64,000 bases of DNA from contig NZ_JADNAT010000008.1 in assembly GCF_015550425.1 (NCBI RefSeq), forward strand, positions 62,001 through 126,000, in the 5' to 3' direction. The position numbers were made by a program, and so were the translations under genes. The DNA is from Clostridium sp. 1001275B_160808_H3 (GTDB taxonomy: Bacteria > Bacillota > Clostridia > Clostridiales > Clostridiaceae). Shown here in pieces: positions 1 to 9,040 of this stretch (position 1 is the stretch's first letter; each line of letters begins with the position of its first letter). Under the pieces are notes generated by a model. That model did no database searches. It was not told the DNA's origin and worked only from the letters and a program-made list of their open reading frames with translations.

Positions 1-1279
1 AAAGATTAGTTTGAGACGAAATCCCTGCTACTAAAGATACTATATTAGTAATATCTTCTGCTTTTCTTTGAAGATTTTTCCCCTTTTCCTTTACATCCAT
101 AAATGATTTTAATGATTCTTTTATAGCTTCACTTGACTTGTCCACATTTATATGACTTTGATTAATTTTTTCAACAGATTTATCTAATTCATTTTTATTT
201 TTATCTTCGGTCTTTACAAGATCTTTTAAAGCTAAAATATTTTCATTTGTTTGCTTTACAAGAGTTTCAGTACTTAATTCTTGTTGCATTGCTAACTCTG
301 AAACTTGTTCTGAATAACTAGATATTTCCTCTGTAGTTTTTCTCATTTTTTCTGTTGTATTATGCATCGCTTTGGTAAATGTTGATAATTCATTAGCCGC
401 AAGACTAGCTGATGTTGAATCTTTACCAATATTATCTTTTAACCTTGATATTCCCTTATATATTTTTTCAAGCTTATCATTTGTAGAAATACTTCTATCT
501 ATAGCCTCAAAATTATTATTTTCTATATTTTCTATTATGTCATTTAAAGGCTTTATTGTCATATAACATACAAATGCAGATACAATTCCAGAAATGACTC
601 CAATAATTAATCCCTTTGACAATCCTGCAAGTAATATACTAATACAAGTAGTAATTATAAATATTGGAACTGCCATCTTTAATTCTAAACTCTTTAATCC
701 TATTCTTGATAAACTATTACTGAATATGTACCTCTTACTATGTTGAATTGTATTTTCAAAATTAATATGTACTTTTAATTCTCCCTTTTTTCTTTCTACT
801 TCTCTAATCTCTATAGTCTCACCAAAATGTTTAGCACTTCCATTTAACAAACCTAAGAAATAATCAAATAATTCTCTATCAGATTTATATGTAAGATATA
901 TACTATTATTTGATATTGGCTCTAAATGCATCTTAGGTGGCCTAGAACCCCTTATCTTTTTCATTATTATTGAATGTATAAAGTTAAGTGAATCTAAAAA
1001 CTTATATAAGTTTACTCTTTTAAAGAATATAGGATAATCTTCTGAAAACTTCTGCAGATTATTTTCTCCAATGACTTGCCACAGCTCATTTACTGAAGTA
1101 CCTACATTATCTGCTATAGTCTGTATTAAATTAAATATCTGTGGATCATTTACATCTTCTAACGGTGTAAACACTATGTTTTCTGACCAATTTACTGATT
1201 TTAAACTTTTATTTATAACTTCATTTCCATATAAATCTCTACATGTCCTTAGCCATGTAGAAACAACTGTACCTTTCAT
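1..1279 (-). CDS. H-NOX domain methyl-accepting chemotaxis protein (C-terminus cut by window edge)
   Basis: I read this gene directly on the minus strand. It opens with ATG at 1279 behind an AAGGGGG ribosome site, and about 426 residues are visible. Residues 1-175 form a heme-nitric oxide/oxygen binding (H-NOX/HNOB) domain. His102 is the expected proximal heme ligand, and Tyr131-x-Ser133-x-Arg135 is the YxSxR motif that holds the heme propionates. Trp9, Asn74 and Tyr140 fall at the numbers of the O2-binding distal pocket of the Caldanaerobacter (Thermoanaerobacter) tengcongensis protein. Two membrane segments (about 203-219 and 223-241) follow, then a HAMP-like linker and the start of a coiled-coil receptor signalling domain. 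H-NOX chemoreceptors are known in clostridia, including C. botulinum. The likely role is gas-sensing (O2 or NO) taxis; the ligand is inferred. Confidence 0.93.
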   Translation of the reverse strand, partial: MKGTVVSTWLRTCRDLYGNEVINKSLKSVNWSENIVFTPLEDVNDPQIFNLIQTIADNVGTSVNELWQVIGENNLQKFSEDYPIFFKRVNLYKFLDSLNFIHSIIMKKIRGSRPPKMHLEPISNNSIYLTYKSDRELFDYFLGLLNGSAKHFGETIEIREVERKKGELKVHINFENTIQHSKRYIFSNSLSRIGLKSLELKMAVPIFIITTCISILLAGLSKGLIIGVISGIVSAFVCYMTIKPLNDIIENIENNNFEAIDRSISTNDKLEKIYKGISRLKDNIGKDSTSASLAANELSTFTKAMHNTTEKMRKTTEEISSYSEQVSELAMQQELSTETLVKQTNENILALKDLVKTEDKNKNELDKSVEKINQSHINVDKSSEAIKESLKSFMDVKEKGKNLQRKAEDITNIVSLVAGISSQTNL

Positions 1280-1372
1280 AACTGTCCCCCTTAATTTTAA
1301 ATATGTATCCGCTCTGTTGTAGGTAATAAAAAAACTTATATATTCATGTTCATTATATAACTATTTTTATGA

Positions 1373-1408
1373 AAAAAATAGATGAATTGGAAATATTCCA
1401 ATTCATCT
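1373..1408 (-). terminator. Terminator of the sleC transcript
   Basis: A 13-bp perfect stem (arms 1380-1392 and 1396-1408, 3-nt loop) lies just past the sleC stop. It is followed on the minus strand by a run of seven T residues. Confidence 0.85.
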
Positions 1409-1413
1409 CCTTA

Positions 1414-2835
1414 TCATACCATATCATCCATGTAATCAAACTTAGGAATTGTAGGATCATAGTAGTTATCAAAAGACCTTGGAGGAACAAATATTCTTTG
1501 AACACTTCTTGCACTTCCCCTTAATTCTGCTATTCTTGTTACTCCTACATAAACATCTGATATTTTATACCAAGTTGCATAATCAACTACACCAGTTTTA
1601 GGTAAATTGAAAACTCCTTGGAAAACCCTAACTGCCTCTGCTGTATTAGCTCCATATATCCCATCTTGGGCAACCTTAGGAATTAGAGGATAGTTCTGGG
1701 ATATTCTGTTTAAAAATTCCTGTACAGTACTAACTTCTACTCCCGATGACCCTATTATTAAATCATATCCAGGATATGATTTTGGTACTCCTTTAACTTG
1801 CTCTGCAGTAACTAATTCAATATCACTTCCATAAAAGCTCGTTAATATTTCATATGGAGTTTTACCTTGATCGCCTAAATACTTACTTCCCCATTGCGTC
1901 ATCCAACCTGGACAAGATACATTTTTACCATCACAATATTGGGTTAATAGCGGTTGCTTTCTTCCCATCCTTCTTACATAAGTTGCAAATATATCATCTA
2001 CTACTTCACTAATACTTTCAAATATATTTCTTCCATAAGTAAATGCATGATCATATGCTGTAGAATTTGTTATATCAAAATTCTTTCCCTTACCTCTATA
2101 CCACTCTGTATATATTCTATTTAAAGTAAATGAAACTATAGCATAAACATTTGAACGTATTGTATTTTCTGACCAAGTTGAATATATCTCACATGATGCA
2201 ACATTTTTTATATACTCCTTATAAGGAACTCTGTAATTAGGCGCTGATGTATTATTGGGGCCTCCAGCATGGACAACTATAAATTCGGGTACAACTGGTT
2301 TTTGCAAAACAACTCCGCTCGTTGGAGGTGGCAATGGCTTTTCTTCTTCTTCAGGTATTTTCTCTGGATAATTTCCATTTAAAACATTTGGACCTATATT
2401 TATTACTTCATTAATATTTCCTGTTGTCGGTGATACATTTGGTCCAGTTGGCGAAATATTTGATGTATTAGGTGGAACATTTATAGTTTCAGTTCTGTAT
2501 GCTCTATTTAAAGATTCAATCATATTACATGGCTGTAAAGCCAATTCATCAGGAAAAACCTGACACCTATTTATTAATATACTTTGAAATCCTTCCCTCT
2601 CTACTCTTATATCATACATACTATATGGGACCTGTCCTGTTGGCTGTTGTGAGTATTCTAAAGGAGGTGCATCTAATTCTATTATTTCTGATTCTCCCAT
2701 AGAGTTAGTAGTTAAAACTATATCATTTGTTTCTGGACTCCCAATCGATGGTCTTATAACTATCCTTGAATTTTCAATAGGTATATAAGTTTCATTAACA
2801 AAACATTGTACCTTTAATCTACCTTTTTGAGCCAT
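1414..2835 (-). CDS. sleC: Spore cortex-lytic enzyme SleC (pre-pro form)
   Basis: SleC is a spore peptidoglycan hydrolase made as an inactive precursor and activated by Csp proteases during germination. The ATG at 2835 is chosen because AAAGGAGA sits 5 nt upstream, giving 473 residues; a longer reading to 2868 has no ribosome site. In order the protein shows an N-terminal pre/pro region with a Pro/Asn/Thr-rich stretch, then a catalytic region starting near EFIVVHAGGP and related to SpoIID-type lytic transglycosylases. A C-terminal peptidoglycan-binding repeat (EFLNRISQNY, DGIYGANTAEAVRVFQ) follows. The gene lies 62 bp downstream of the Csp protease gene on the same strand, so protease and substrate are probably co-expressed in the sporulating cell. 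Family assignment is firm; the exact processing sites cannot be read. Confidence 0.93.
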   Translation of the reverse strand: MAQKGRLKVQCFVNETYIPIENSRIVIRPSIGSPETNDIVLTTNSMGESEIIELDAPPLEYSQQPTGQVPYSMYDIRVEREGFQSILINRCQVFPDELALQPCNMIESLNRAYRTETINVPPNTSNISPTGPNVSPTTGNINEVINIGPNVLNGNYPEKIPEEEEKPLPPPTSGVVLQKPVVPEFIVVHAGGPNNTSAPNYRVPYKEYIKNVASCEIYSTWSENTIRSNVYAIVSFTLNRIYTEWYRGKGKNFDITNSTAYDHAFTYGRNIFESISEVVDDIFATYVRRMGRKQPLLTQYCDGKNVSCPGWMTQWGSKYLGDQGKTPYEILTSFYGSDIELVTAEQVKGVPKSYPGYDLIIGSSGVEVSTVQEFLNRISQNYPLIPKVAQDGIYGANTAEAVRVFQGVFNLPKTGVVDYATWYKISDVYVGVTRIAELRGSARSVQRIFVPPRSFDNYYDPTIPKFDYMDDMV

Positions 2836-2897
2836 ACATTTCTCCTTTAATATTTTTCCTTTAATCAATATATGCCTTTGCCATCAATTTGGTTCTT

Positions 2898-5800
2898 TTA
2901 TATATCTGTTGGTTTGCTTACAAATAGATTCCCCACTCTATATTCTTCATTATCTCTTGTTTGACTAACACCACCAGTTAGATTTTCTCTTATAGAATCG
3001 AATACTCCCTTCATATCTACTGCTCCATACCCCCATTGTTCGTTTGGATATATATCTCCTACCCTCATACTTGTTCCCCTTATTAAATAAGTTCTAATTT
3101 CTGTTGCATACAAATTAGGATCATTTCCATCTACAACTCCCCATTGCATTATTAATGCACAACAACCTGCTGTAATAGCTGTTGAAACAGATGAACCACT
3201 TACTACTCTAGTTCCACCTCCTGGCATTGTAACTACCGCATTTATACCACCTGCCGCAACATCAGGTTTTACTCTTCCATCCCTTGTAAATCCCCTGCCT
3301 GATTGACCTACGGTTGCATTATTATTTTGATTATAAAACGCAGCTACTATTGCCCCTCTTGACGTTCCAGGAACCGTTAATGTTGTATATTGACTTGGAC
3401 TTAAGAACTTAGTATCAGGGTCTAACAAGCTTCTTTGGGGCAACCAGCTCCAATACCTTCCATCAACTATATAATCACCATAAAGCCTAAACTGCCATAT
3501 TCCCTCCTTAAGTCCCCTTGCTTCTACGCTTATTATCTCATCTCCAGTAACAGGATCTGGATAAATATAAGAAATTCTCATTCGTGTACCTTCATAAACA
3601 AAACTTATATTCTCTACTTTATTTAATCTTACTGTTAGCTTTTCAACAACTTCGCCTGAAGGAGATACCACTCCTAGTGAAACTTTATCTGGTTGCTGAA
3701 TATATATTTGAAAATTTAAGTCTTTTTGGCCTTTACCTATTCTAATTTCTATATTCTTTATTTGACCTGGCTTATCAAATTTACCTTCTGTATGAGTATC
3801 AGTATCACCTTCATTTCCAGTCCCTGTAACACATGCAACCGCCAATTGGCTACTTGTATTTGCCATTATTATTTCAATAGCATTAGTTCCATCATGAGCT
3901 CCTGTATTACTTCCAAGAGGGACGCATATTACCATCGGCCTTTTTATATCACTTGCTAATCTTGATAAATATCTTACAGCCAATAATACTTCAACAGTTG
4001 CATATCTTCCTGTTCCTGGAGTGCTAACTCCTGCATAATCTAATATAACGCTAGGTGCCTGCTTTAACTTAACTATTGCAAAATCACAATCTGGGGCTGC
4101 TCCCATAACTTCAGGATTTATTCCTCTAGCTCCAGCTAAACTAGCTACCATAGTTCCATGTCCTATATCATCTTTTGTTTTAACTATGGCATATGGATCT
4201 TCTCCTCTCTTATTTGCTTGTATAGCTTGATTAATTTGATCACTATTATATTCAACACCTAACTTAGCGCCATAAATATCACTCTCGCCATTTAAGCTCT
4301 GATCCCATATCCTTAATATCCTTGTAGTTTCATCTTCCCTCATAAATTCATTATTTAAATAATCTATACCTGTGTCTACAATACCTACTACAACCCCTCT
4401 TCCATTTAATTTTAGAAATGGATTGTTATGAAACAGAGGAGCACCACTAGCTTCTACCGGAGAGGATTGTTCTAATGTATAAATTACTGGTACCTCTATT
4501 GAAACTATATCTTTGACGTATGGCTCTACTTCTAAAATTCTATTAAAAGGTATATAAACTATAGCAAAGTTATTATCTAATATTGTAACTGATGCATCTG
4601 GAAGATTATTTATCTTTAATAATTCTTCTCTTGATGTATATTCAACTATAAAACCTACCACCTCGTTATAATCCTTATAGTTTTGAAATGTTTCTCTTTC
4701 AAAGTCCTTGTATATACTTGGCTGCCTGTAATCATTGCTTTTTACATCCACTTCCTTCTCCTCCAAAATTCTATTAATTAAACTTTCACTTTTGCCATCT
4801 TCATCACTATTTTTGATTTTATTATCTATAGTCACTATGTTATTCGAATCTTCATCTGCCTCATTATCACTATCCGAATCTTCATTGATGTTATTCACGC
4901 CATCATTTCTATATAATTTACTACTTCTAGATCCTATAAACCCAATATTATTTATTATAGCTTCTATAGCTGCATTTAAGCATACCTGACCATATCCCCA
5001 ACTCGGATCTGGATATATTACATCCGTTCTTGGCCTCTTAGCTGAAATTACTAAATAATACTTTAATCTCTCACCAAATAGATATGGATCATTTCTTTTT
5101 AATATTCCCCATTCCATCATTAATGCTGCAATTCCAGCTACATGTGGAGTAGCCATAGATGTACCACTTTTAGTATCAAATGACCTGTTTGGAGTTGGTG
5201 CTGAAATACCTTCTCCTGGAGCTACTAAATCTGGTCTTATTGTCTGAAATATTGCTGGCCTTCCTCTTCCACTAAAAGAAGATATATTATTAGTAACATA
5301 ATTATAGCTTCCAACTGCAATTATATTGCTTACTGTTGCAGGAATTCCAAGTGTATTTAATACAGTTGGTTGTAAAAACTTTGTATTAATATTTAATCCT
5401 TCAGATATTGGCAACCACATATCAAACATACCCTTATACTCATTTTGTAATGATAATCTAATTTCCCACTGCCCTGATGATATATATTGACTATTTGTTA
5501 GTAATGCAATTGATATTTCTCCTATTAAATCAAATGGTTTAGGCCCAGTATAAAAAACCTGGTATCTATCCCTTCCTATTATTCCTTCAGTATAGCCTTC
5601 CCTTATTACTATCTCTCCACTTGTCGCTGCAGTGGGGCTTGTTATTCTTATAGCTATATTGGATAAAACAGATTTATATAAATTTAATACTACGGCAGGT
5701 TCATCCTCAGCTACATTTATAGAGATTCTTTTTTCTCCTGTAAGCTCTCCACCAACATGATGAGCTGCATCTCCCTCATTTCCAGCGGCAATGGCAATTG

Positions 5801-6662
5801 TAATTCTTTCCAATGTTGATATGGTTGATATATATTGCTCTAAAAGACTTGTACCATTATGAGCTCCATCATTTGTACTTAAACTTATATTAACTACTAA
5901 TGGTTTATTCAATTCCTTACCTCTATCAACAAGAAACTTTAATCCTCTCATTATATTAGTACTAAGTGCAAATTGGCCTCTAGTAGATTTAACCATTGCA
6001 ATTGAACTTTTGGGGGCTACCCCATAAAAGGATGGATTTATATTTCCTCCAGCACAAGCAATCCCAGCAACATGAGTTCCATGTTCTGTATTATCATAAG
6101 AAGGAACTACAGAAAATGGATCCGGATTTTGAAGCGCAGTATTAATAATCTCCCTATTGTATATTTTCCCATTATCACTTAAATCATATATATAATCTAT
6201 CCTTGTTGTTCCATCTTCATTCCTAAATGCTGGATGAGTATAATCTATCCCTGAATCTATAAATCCAATTAAAATCCCTTCACCTTGAATATTAAAACTC
6301 TCTCTAGCTGTATTTACACAGGCAGCCCTATTACTTTGAGCATCTGTAGTATATAAGCTTTTAGGTAACTCTATATATTGTATTGAATTGCTATTTGCTA
6401 ATCTCCACAAATTTTCAACAGGTATATTAACTATTCCAAATCCAAAACCTAAATTTTCATATCTTCCTCCTAAGTCCTCTACAATTTTAGTTACATTCTC
6501 AGGACTATCTCCAGATATTATAGTGACTTCTATTGTACTTCCCTCTGAAAAACTAGTACCATGGCTTATTCCTAATTTACTCAATACATTCTTTGGTACA
6601 TTTTGTATAAGTCCTAATCCTGCATCTACCTTATTTGGATTTATGTTTTCTATAGTTCTCAC
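2898..6662 (-). CDS. csp: Tandem-domain Csp subtilisin-like germination protease (CspBA-type fusion)
   Basis: This 1254-residue protein holds two complete S8 (subtilisin) units in one chain. Unit 1 has a prodomain (1-110) and triad Asp136 (FIDSGID), His194 (HGTHVAG) and Ser502 (GTSMATPHVAG), with oxyanion Asn295. A strongly acidic Asp/Glu/Asn linker (about 585-645) leads to a second prodomain-like region (about 665-740). Unit 2 has Asp763 (VDTGID), His835 (GHGTMVA) and Ser1158 in a diverged GSSVSTAITAG box, with Asn950. Csp proteases cut pro-SleC, and sleC is immediately downstream. In C. difficile CspBA is also a fusion, but its CspA half has lost catalytic residues; here both triads look present. 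The start is GTG at 6662 with a weak GAGGTG-like site, so it is less certain than the rest. Confidence 0.93.
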   Translation of the reverse strand: MRTIENINPNKVDAGLGLIQNVPKNVLSKLGISHGTSFSEGSTIEVTIISGDSPENVTKIVEDLGGRYENLGFGFGIVNIPVENLWRLANSNSIQYIELPKSLYTTDAQSNRAACVNTARESFNIQGEGILIGFIDSGIDYTHPAFRNEDGTTRIDYIYDLSDNGKIYNREIINTALQNPDPFSVVPSYDNTEHGTHVAGIACAGGNINPSFYGVAPKSSIAMVKSTRGQFALSTNIMRGLKFLVDRGKELNKPLVVNISLSTNDGAHNGTSLLEQYISTISTLERITIAIAAGNEGDAAHHVGGELTGEKRISINVAEDEPAVVLNLYKSVLSNIAIRITSPTAATSGEIVIREGYTEGIIGRDRYQVFYTGPKPFDLIGEISIALLTNSQYISSGQWEIRLSLQNEYKGMFDMWLPISEGLNINTKFLQPTVLNTLGIPATVSNIIAVGSYNYVTNNISSFSGRGRPAIFQTIRPDLVAPGEGISAPTPNRSFDTKSGTSMATPHVAGIAALMMEWGILKRNDPYLFGERLKYYLVISAKRPRTDVIYPDPSWGYGQVCLNAAIEAIINNIGFIGSRSSKLYRNDGVNNINEDSDSDNEADEDSNNIVTIDNKIKNSDEDGKSESLINRILEEKEVDVKSNDYRQPSIYKDFERETFQNYKDYNEVVGFIVEYTSREELLKINNLPDASVTILDNNFAIVYIPFNRILEVEPYVKDIVSIEVPVIYTLEQSSPVEASGAPLFHNNPFLKLNGRGVVVGIVDTGIDYLNNEFMREDETTRILRIWDQSLNGESDIYGAKLGVEYNSDQINQAIQANKRGEDPYAIVKTKDDIGHGTMVASLAGARGINPEVMGAAPDCDFAIVKLKQAPSVILDYAGVSTPGTGRYATVEVLLAVRYLSRLASDIKRPMVICVPLGSNTGAHDGTNAIEIIMANTSSQLAVACVTGTGNEGDTDTHTEGKFDKPGQIKNIEIRIGKGQKDLNFQIYIQQPDKVSLGVVSPSGEVVEKLTVRLNKVENISFVYEGTRMRISYIYPDPVTGDEIISVEARGLKEGIWQFRLYGDYIVDGRYWSWLPQRSLLDPDTKFLSPSQYTTLTVPGTSRGAIVAAFYNQNNNATVGQSGRGFTRDGRVKPDVAAGGINAVVTMPGGGTRVVSGSSVSTAITAGCCALIMQWGVVDGNDPNLYATEIRTYLIRGTSMRVGDIYPNEQWGYGAVDMKGVFDSIRENLTGGVSQTRDNEEYRVGNLFVSKPTDI

Positions 6663-6754
6663 CTCACAAATTTTGTTTATATCAATATATGTATTGTTTT
6701 TGTAAAGTGGGAACCTAAATTGTAATTTGTTTTATATATTGATGAGTTTTATTA

Positions 6755-6798
6755 TAAAAAAAAGTTGTTTTGAATTTATTAATCCAAAACAACTTTTT
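6755..6798 (-). terminator. Terminator of the XRE/DUF3783 transcript
   Basis: An inverted repeat (AAGTTGTTTTG and CAAAACAACTT) sits just past the XRE gene stop. It is followed on the minus strand by a run of eight T residues. Confidence 0.85.
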
Positions 6799-6800
6799 AT

Positions 6801-7481
6801 TTATAACTTTATTTCTACTCTCTCTAATTTCGCTAATACAGAAATCTCGTTAAGATTCATAGTTTCAGTTAATAGACTTCCTGCATTGCTAACCAATAAG
6901 ACTTTAGAATTTCCTAAGTTCTTTATTTGTCTTATTGCTCTTTTCCCTTTATATTCAACTAAAAATATTCCATTATTGCTTACTTCCTTTACTAAAGTAG
7001 CAAAAGCTAAATCTCCTTTTAACATTCTAAATCCAGACATCTCATCGTCTTGAATCTCTAAGTATAGAACCTTATCTTGAGAATATCCTTCAACTTTATT
7101 TGAGTGTATAGGTAATTCTTTAAATCCCTTATTATTTTTTAATGAATAATCTAGAACAGGAACATTCTTTAAAACAGATGAAAAGGCATTAGTCCAAACC
7201 TCGTCCTTTTCTATATTTCCTTTAAAAGTCTTATTTTTAACTTCTTTCATAGCCTTTCTTTCTTCAATTAAAGCTTCATCAGTAACAACCATACTAACAT
7301 CATTAAAATCAGAATTTAATATTTTTGATGCTTTTTCAATTAAAGATTCTTGAGCTACTCTTCTTCCCATTTCAACTTCATTTATAAATTTTTCTGCTAC
7401 ACCTAACTTTTTAGCTAATACCTTTTGGCTCATTCCACTTTTAAGTCGAGCCTCTTTTATCTTTTCCCCAACTCTACTCAC
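6801..7481 (-). CDS. XRE-family regulator with degenerate S24/LexA-type C-terminal domain
   Basis: This is a 226-residue DNA-binding regulator. Residues about 5-60 form an XRE/Cro helix-turn-helix (SQKVLAKKLGVAEKFINEVE). Residues about 135-225 match the fold of LexA/signal-peptidase S24 repressors (LYLEIQDDEM, KGDLAFA, KGKRAIRQI). At the positions of the catalytic Ser-Lys pair I read Glu147 and Arg184, so self-cleavage is unlikely and the domain probably serves dimerisation or ligand binding. The start is GTG at 7481 after AGGGAAG. The gene overlaps the end of the DUF3783 gene by 8 nt, so the two are co-translated. The targets cannot be read from the sequence. Confidence 0.85.
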   Translation of the reverse strand: MSRVGEKIKEARLKSGMSQKVLAKKLGVAEKFINEVEMGRRVAQESLIEKASKILNSDFNDVSMVVTDEALIEERKAMKEVKNKTFKGNIEKDEVWTNAFSSVLKNVPVLDYSLKNNKGFKELPIHSNKVEGYSQDKVLYLEIQDDEMSGFRMLKGDLAFATLVKEVSNNGIFLVEYKGKRAIRQIKNLGNSKVLLVSNAGSLLTETMNLNEISVLAKLERVEIKL

Positions 7482-7851
7482 TTTGAGATCTTCCCTTCTG
7501 TTGTTTTAAGTACCACTCTCTTTCTTCAATTAAGTGCTCTACTAAATAATTAAATTTCCACTCCATTGAAGTCGGCGTTACTGTTGCTAATATTCCGCCT
7601 TTGAATTTTTTTCTAATACTTCTTATAGTTCCTTTTAGCTCTTCATCAGAAAAATTATTAAAAAGAATAACAGATTCTCTTCGTGGATTTGAATTAAATG
7701 TCTCGAACTTTAATCCATTTATTATATCCCTAATAGTCATTTCAACCATTTCTGATGATATTTCTAAAAGCCTAATTCCTTCTTCTTTTAAAATATTTAA
7801 CTCTCTTTCAGGAACATTATAAACTAAAATACACTTATTGTTGTCAAGCAT
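7474..7851 (-). CDS. DUF3783 domain protein
   Basis: This 125-residue soluble protein resembles the small Firmicute family DUF3783, whose function is unknown. It has no signal peptide or membrane segment. An N-terminal alpha/beta part (CILVYNVPERELNILKEEGI) precedes a region with conserved-looking ESVILFNNFSDEELKGTI and a C-terminus ending EREWYLKQQ. An ATG at 7851 follows a strong AGGAGGGG site. The stop overlaps the start of the XRE regulator gene, and cyclophilin lies 22 nt upstream on the same strand, so the three may form one transcript. The translational coupling suggests this protein may act with the regulator; that is inference. Confidence 0.8.
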   Translation of the reverse strand: MLDNNKCILVYNVPERELNILKEEGIRLLEISSEMVEMTIRDIINGLKFETFNSNPRRESVILFNNFSDEELKGTIRSIRKKFKGGILATVTPTSMEWKFNYLVEHLIEEREWYLKQQKGRSQSE

Positions 7852-7873
7852 ATAACCCCTCCTAAACTCTCTA

Positions 7874-8398
7874 TTAATCCTCTATTATTTCTGGAGCATC
7901 ATAAGTTTCTCCAAAAGTATCTACTGTCATTTTTAATATCTTTTGATCTTCATAAGGTTTGTCACTATAATCCCTCTTTGAATTTACTATCTTGTCTGCA
8001 ATATCCATTCCTTCAATAACTTTCCCAAATGATGCATATTGTCCATCTAAATGAGGTGCATCTGCAACCATTATAAAGAATTGACTACCTGCAGAATCAG
8101 GGATCATAGTTCTCGCCATTGAAAGAACTCCTCTTGAGTGCTTTAAGTCATTTTTAAATCCATTTCTAGAAAATTCGCCTTTAATGCTATAACCTGGTCC
8201 ACCTATACCTGTTCCTTCTGGGCATCCCCCTTGAATCATGAAACCTGGTATTACTCTATGAAATATAATGCCATCATAGAAACCTCTATTTATTAAGTCT
8301 ATAAAATTTCTTACTGTATTTGGTGCTATTTCTGGATATAATTCAGCTTTTATAACACCTCCATTTTCCATACTTATAGTTACTATTGGATTTTTCAT
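7874..8398 (-). CDS. Cyclophilin-type peptidyl-prolyl cis-trans isomerase
   Basis: This 174-residue cytoplasmic cyclophilin catalyses cis-trans isomerisation of peptide bonds before proline and so assists protein folding. Family motifs are in order: PEIAPNTVRNFIDL, the active-site FHRVIPGFMIQGG (catalytic Arg in FHRV), HSRGVLSMAR, GSQFFIMVADAPHLDGQYASFG, and a C-terminal GMDIADKI segment. There is no signal peptide, so it belongs to the cytosolic single-domain class of bacterial PpiB-like enzymes. The length is usual for the group. ATG at 8398 is preceded by AGGAGA. It stands upstream of the DUF3783 and XRE genes on the same strand. Confidence 0.95.
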   Translation of the reverse strand: MKNPIVTISMENGGVIKAELYPEIAPNTVRNFIDLINRGFYDGIIFHRVIPGFMIQGGCPEGTGIGGPGYSIKGEFSRNGFKNDLKHSRGVLSMARTMIPDSAGSQFFIMVADAPHLDGQYASFGKVIEGMDIADKIVNSKRDYSDKPYEDQKILKMTVDTFGETYDAPEIIED

Positions 8399-8546
8399 AA
8401 TAAATCTCCTTTCAAAATTAAATCTTCTATTATTATTGTCATATTTGAATCTATAAATTCAAAGTTATATATATATCCACTTATAATTTAAAACTGGAGT
8501 TATATATGTTTTTCTTCTTATGGTAATTATATATTATTTAATAAAA

Positions 8547-8571
8547 AAAGCATAGATTTCTCTATGCTTTA
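8547..8571 (-). terminator. Terminator overlapping the stop of the STAS-like gene
   Basis: A short perfect hairpin (AAGCATAGA, TTTC loop, TCTATGCTT) overlaps the stop codon at 8569-8571. A run of seven T residues follows on the minus strand. Confidence 0.85.
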
Positions 8572-8838
8572 TTGAAAAGAGGTACCTAAAACTACCCTAG
8601 AATAATCAGTATAATTTGATAAATTTTTAACATATATTTGTTTAAAAATAAATTCTCTCCCAAATTTATTTATTAAATCACCAAGTAAAACATTTAAAAA
8701 AGTAGTTGGGATTCTCTCAAATCCTTCAAAATCAAGGGATACTCCAATATTTATACTATTTCTAATCATTTCTCTTAATAAAATAGCGTCCTCTATAGTT
8801 ATATCTTCTCCCAATACATCTTTTATTTTAATTTCCAT
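8569..8838 (-). CDS. STAS-like domain protein (DUF4325)
   Basis: This 89-residue protein fits the STAS-like DUF4325 family (VSLDFEGFERIPTTFLNVLLGDLINKFG). Members are single small alpha/beta domains resembling anti-sigma-factor antagonists; in other bacteria they occur near phage, defence or signalling genes, and their role is unsettled. It has no membrane segment or signal peptide. It appears monocistronic: its own promoter lies at 8898-8926 and a terminator overlaps its stop. A candidate regulatory Ser/Thr of the classical STAS phosphorylation site is not clear. It may act as a protein-interaction module; no partner is evident in the neighbourhood. Confidence 0.8.
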   Translation of the reverse strand: MEIKIKDVLGEDITIEDAILLREMIRNSINIGVSLDFEGFERIPTTFLNVLLGDLINKFGREFIFKQIYVKNLSNYTDYSRVVLGTSFQ

Positions 8839-8897
8839 AAAACATACCCCCCAGTACTTTATAATTGTTTAAATTTTCTGAAAACTCCCTTTAATAT

Positions 8898-8926
8898 AAT
8901 ATATCAATTTCCAGGAATTTTGTCAA
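8898..8926 (-). promoter_or_regulatory. Sigma-A type promoter of the STAS-like gene
   Basis: On the minus strand TTGACA (8921-8926) and TATATT (8898-8903) are separated by 17 nt, about 60 bp upstream of the start. Confidence 0.7.
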
Positions 8927-8947
8927 CATTTTAACAAATATTTTCAA

Positions 8948-8986
8948 AATATTAGACTTATAGAATAAAACTATAAGTCTAATATT
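8948..8986 (-). terminator. Hairpin downstream of murI
   Basis: A 16-bp perfect stem (8948-8963 with 8971-8986, 7-nt loop) lies 55 bp past the murI stop. The following T tract is only moderate (TATTTTG), so it may be a terminator or an mRNA-stabilising hairpin. Confidence 0.6.
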
Positions 8987-9040
8987 ATTATCTTTAATAT
9001 TTATATTTTTATTTTTTATTAGATTCAGTTAAAGATTTTT

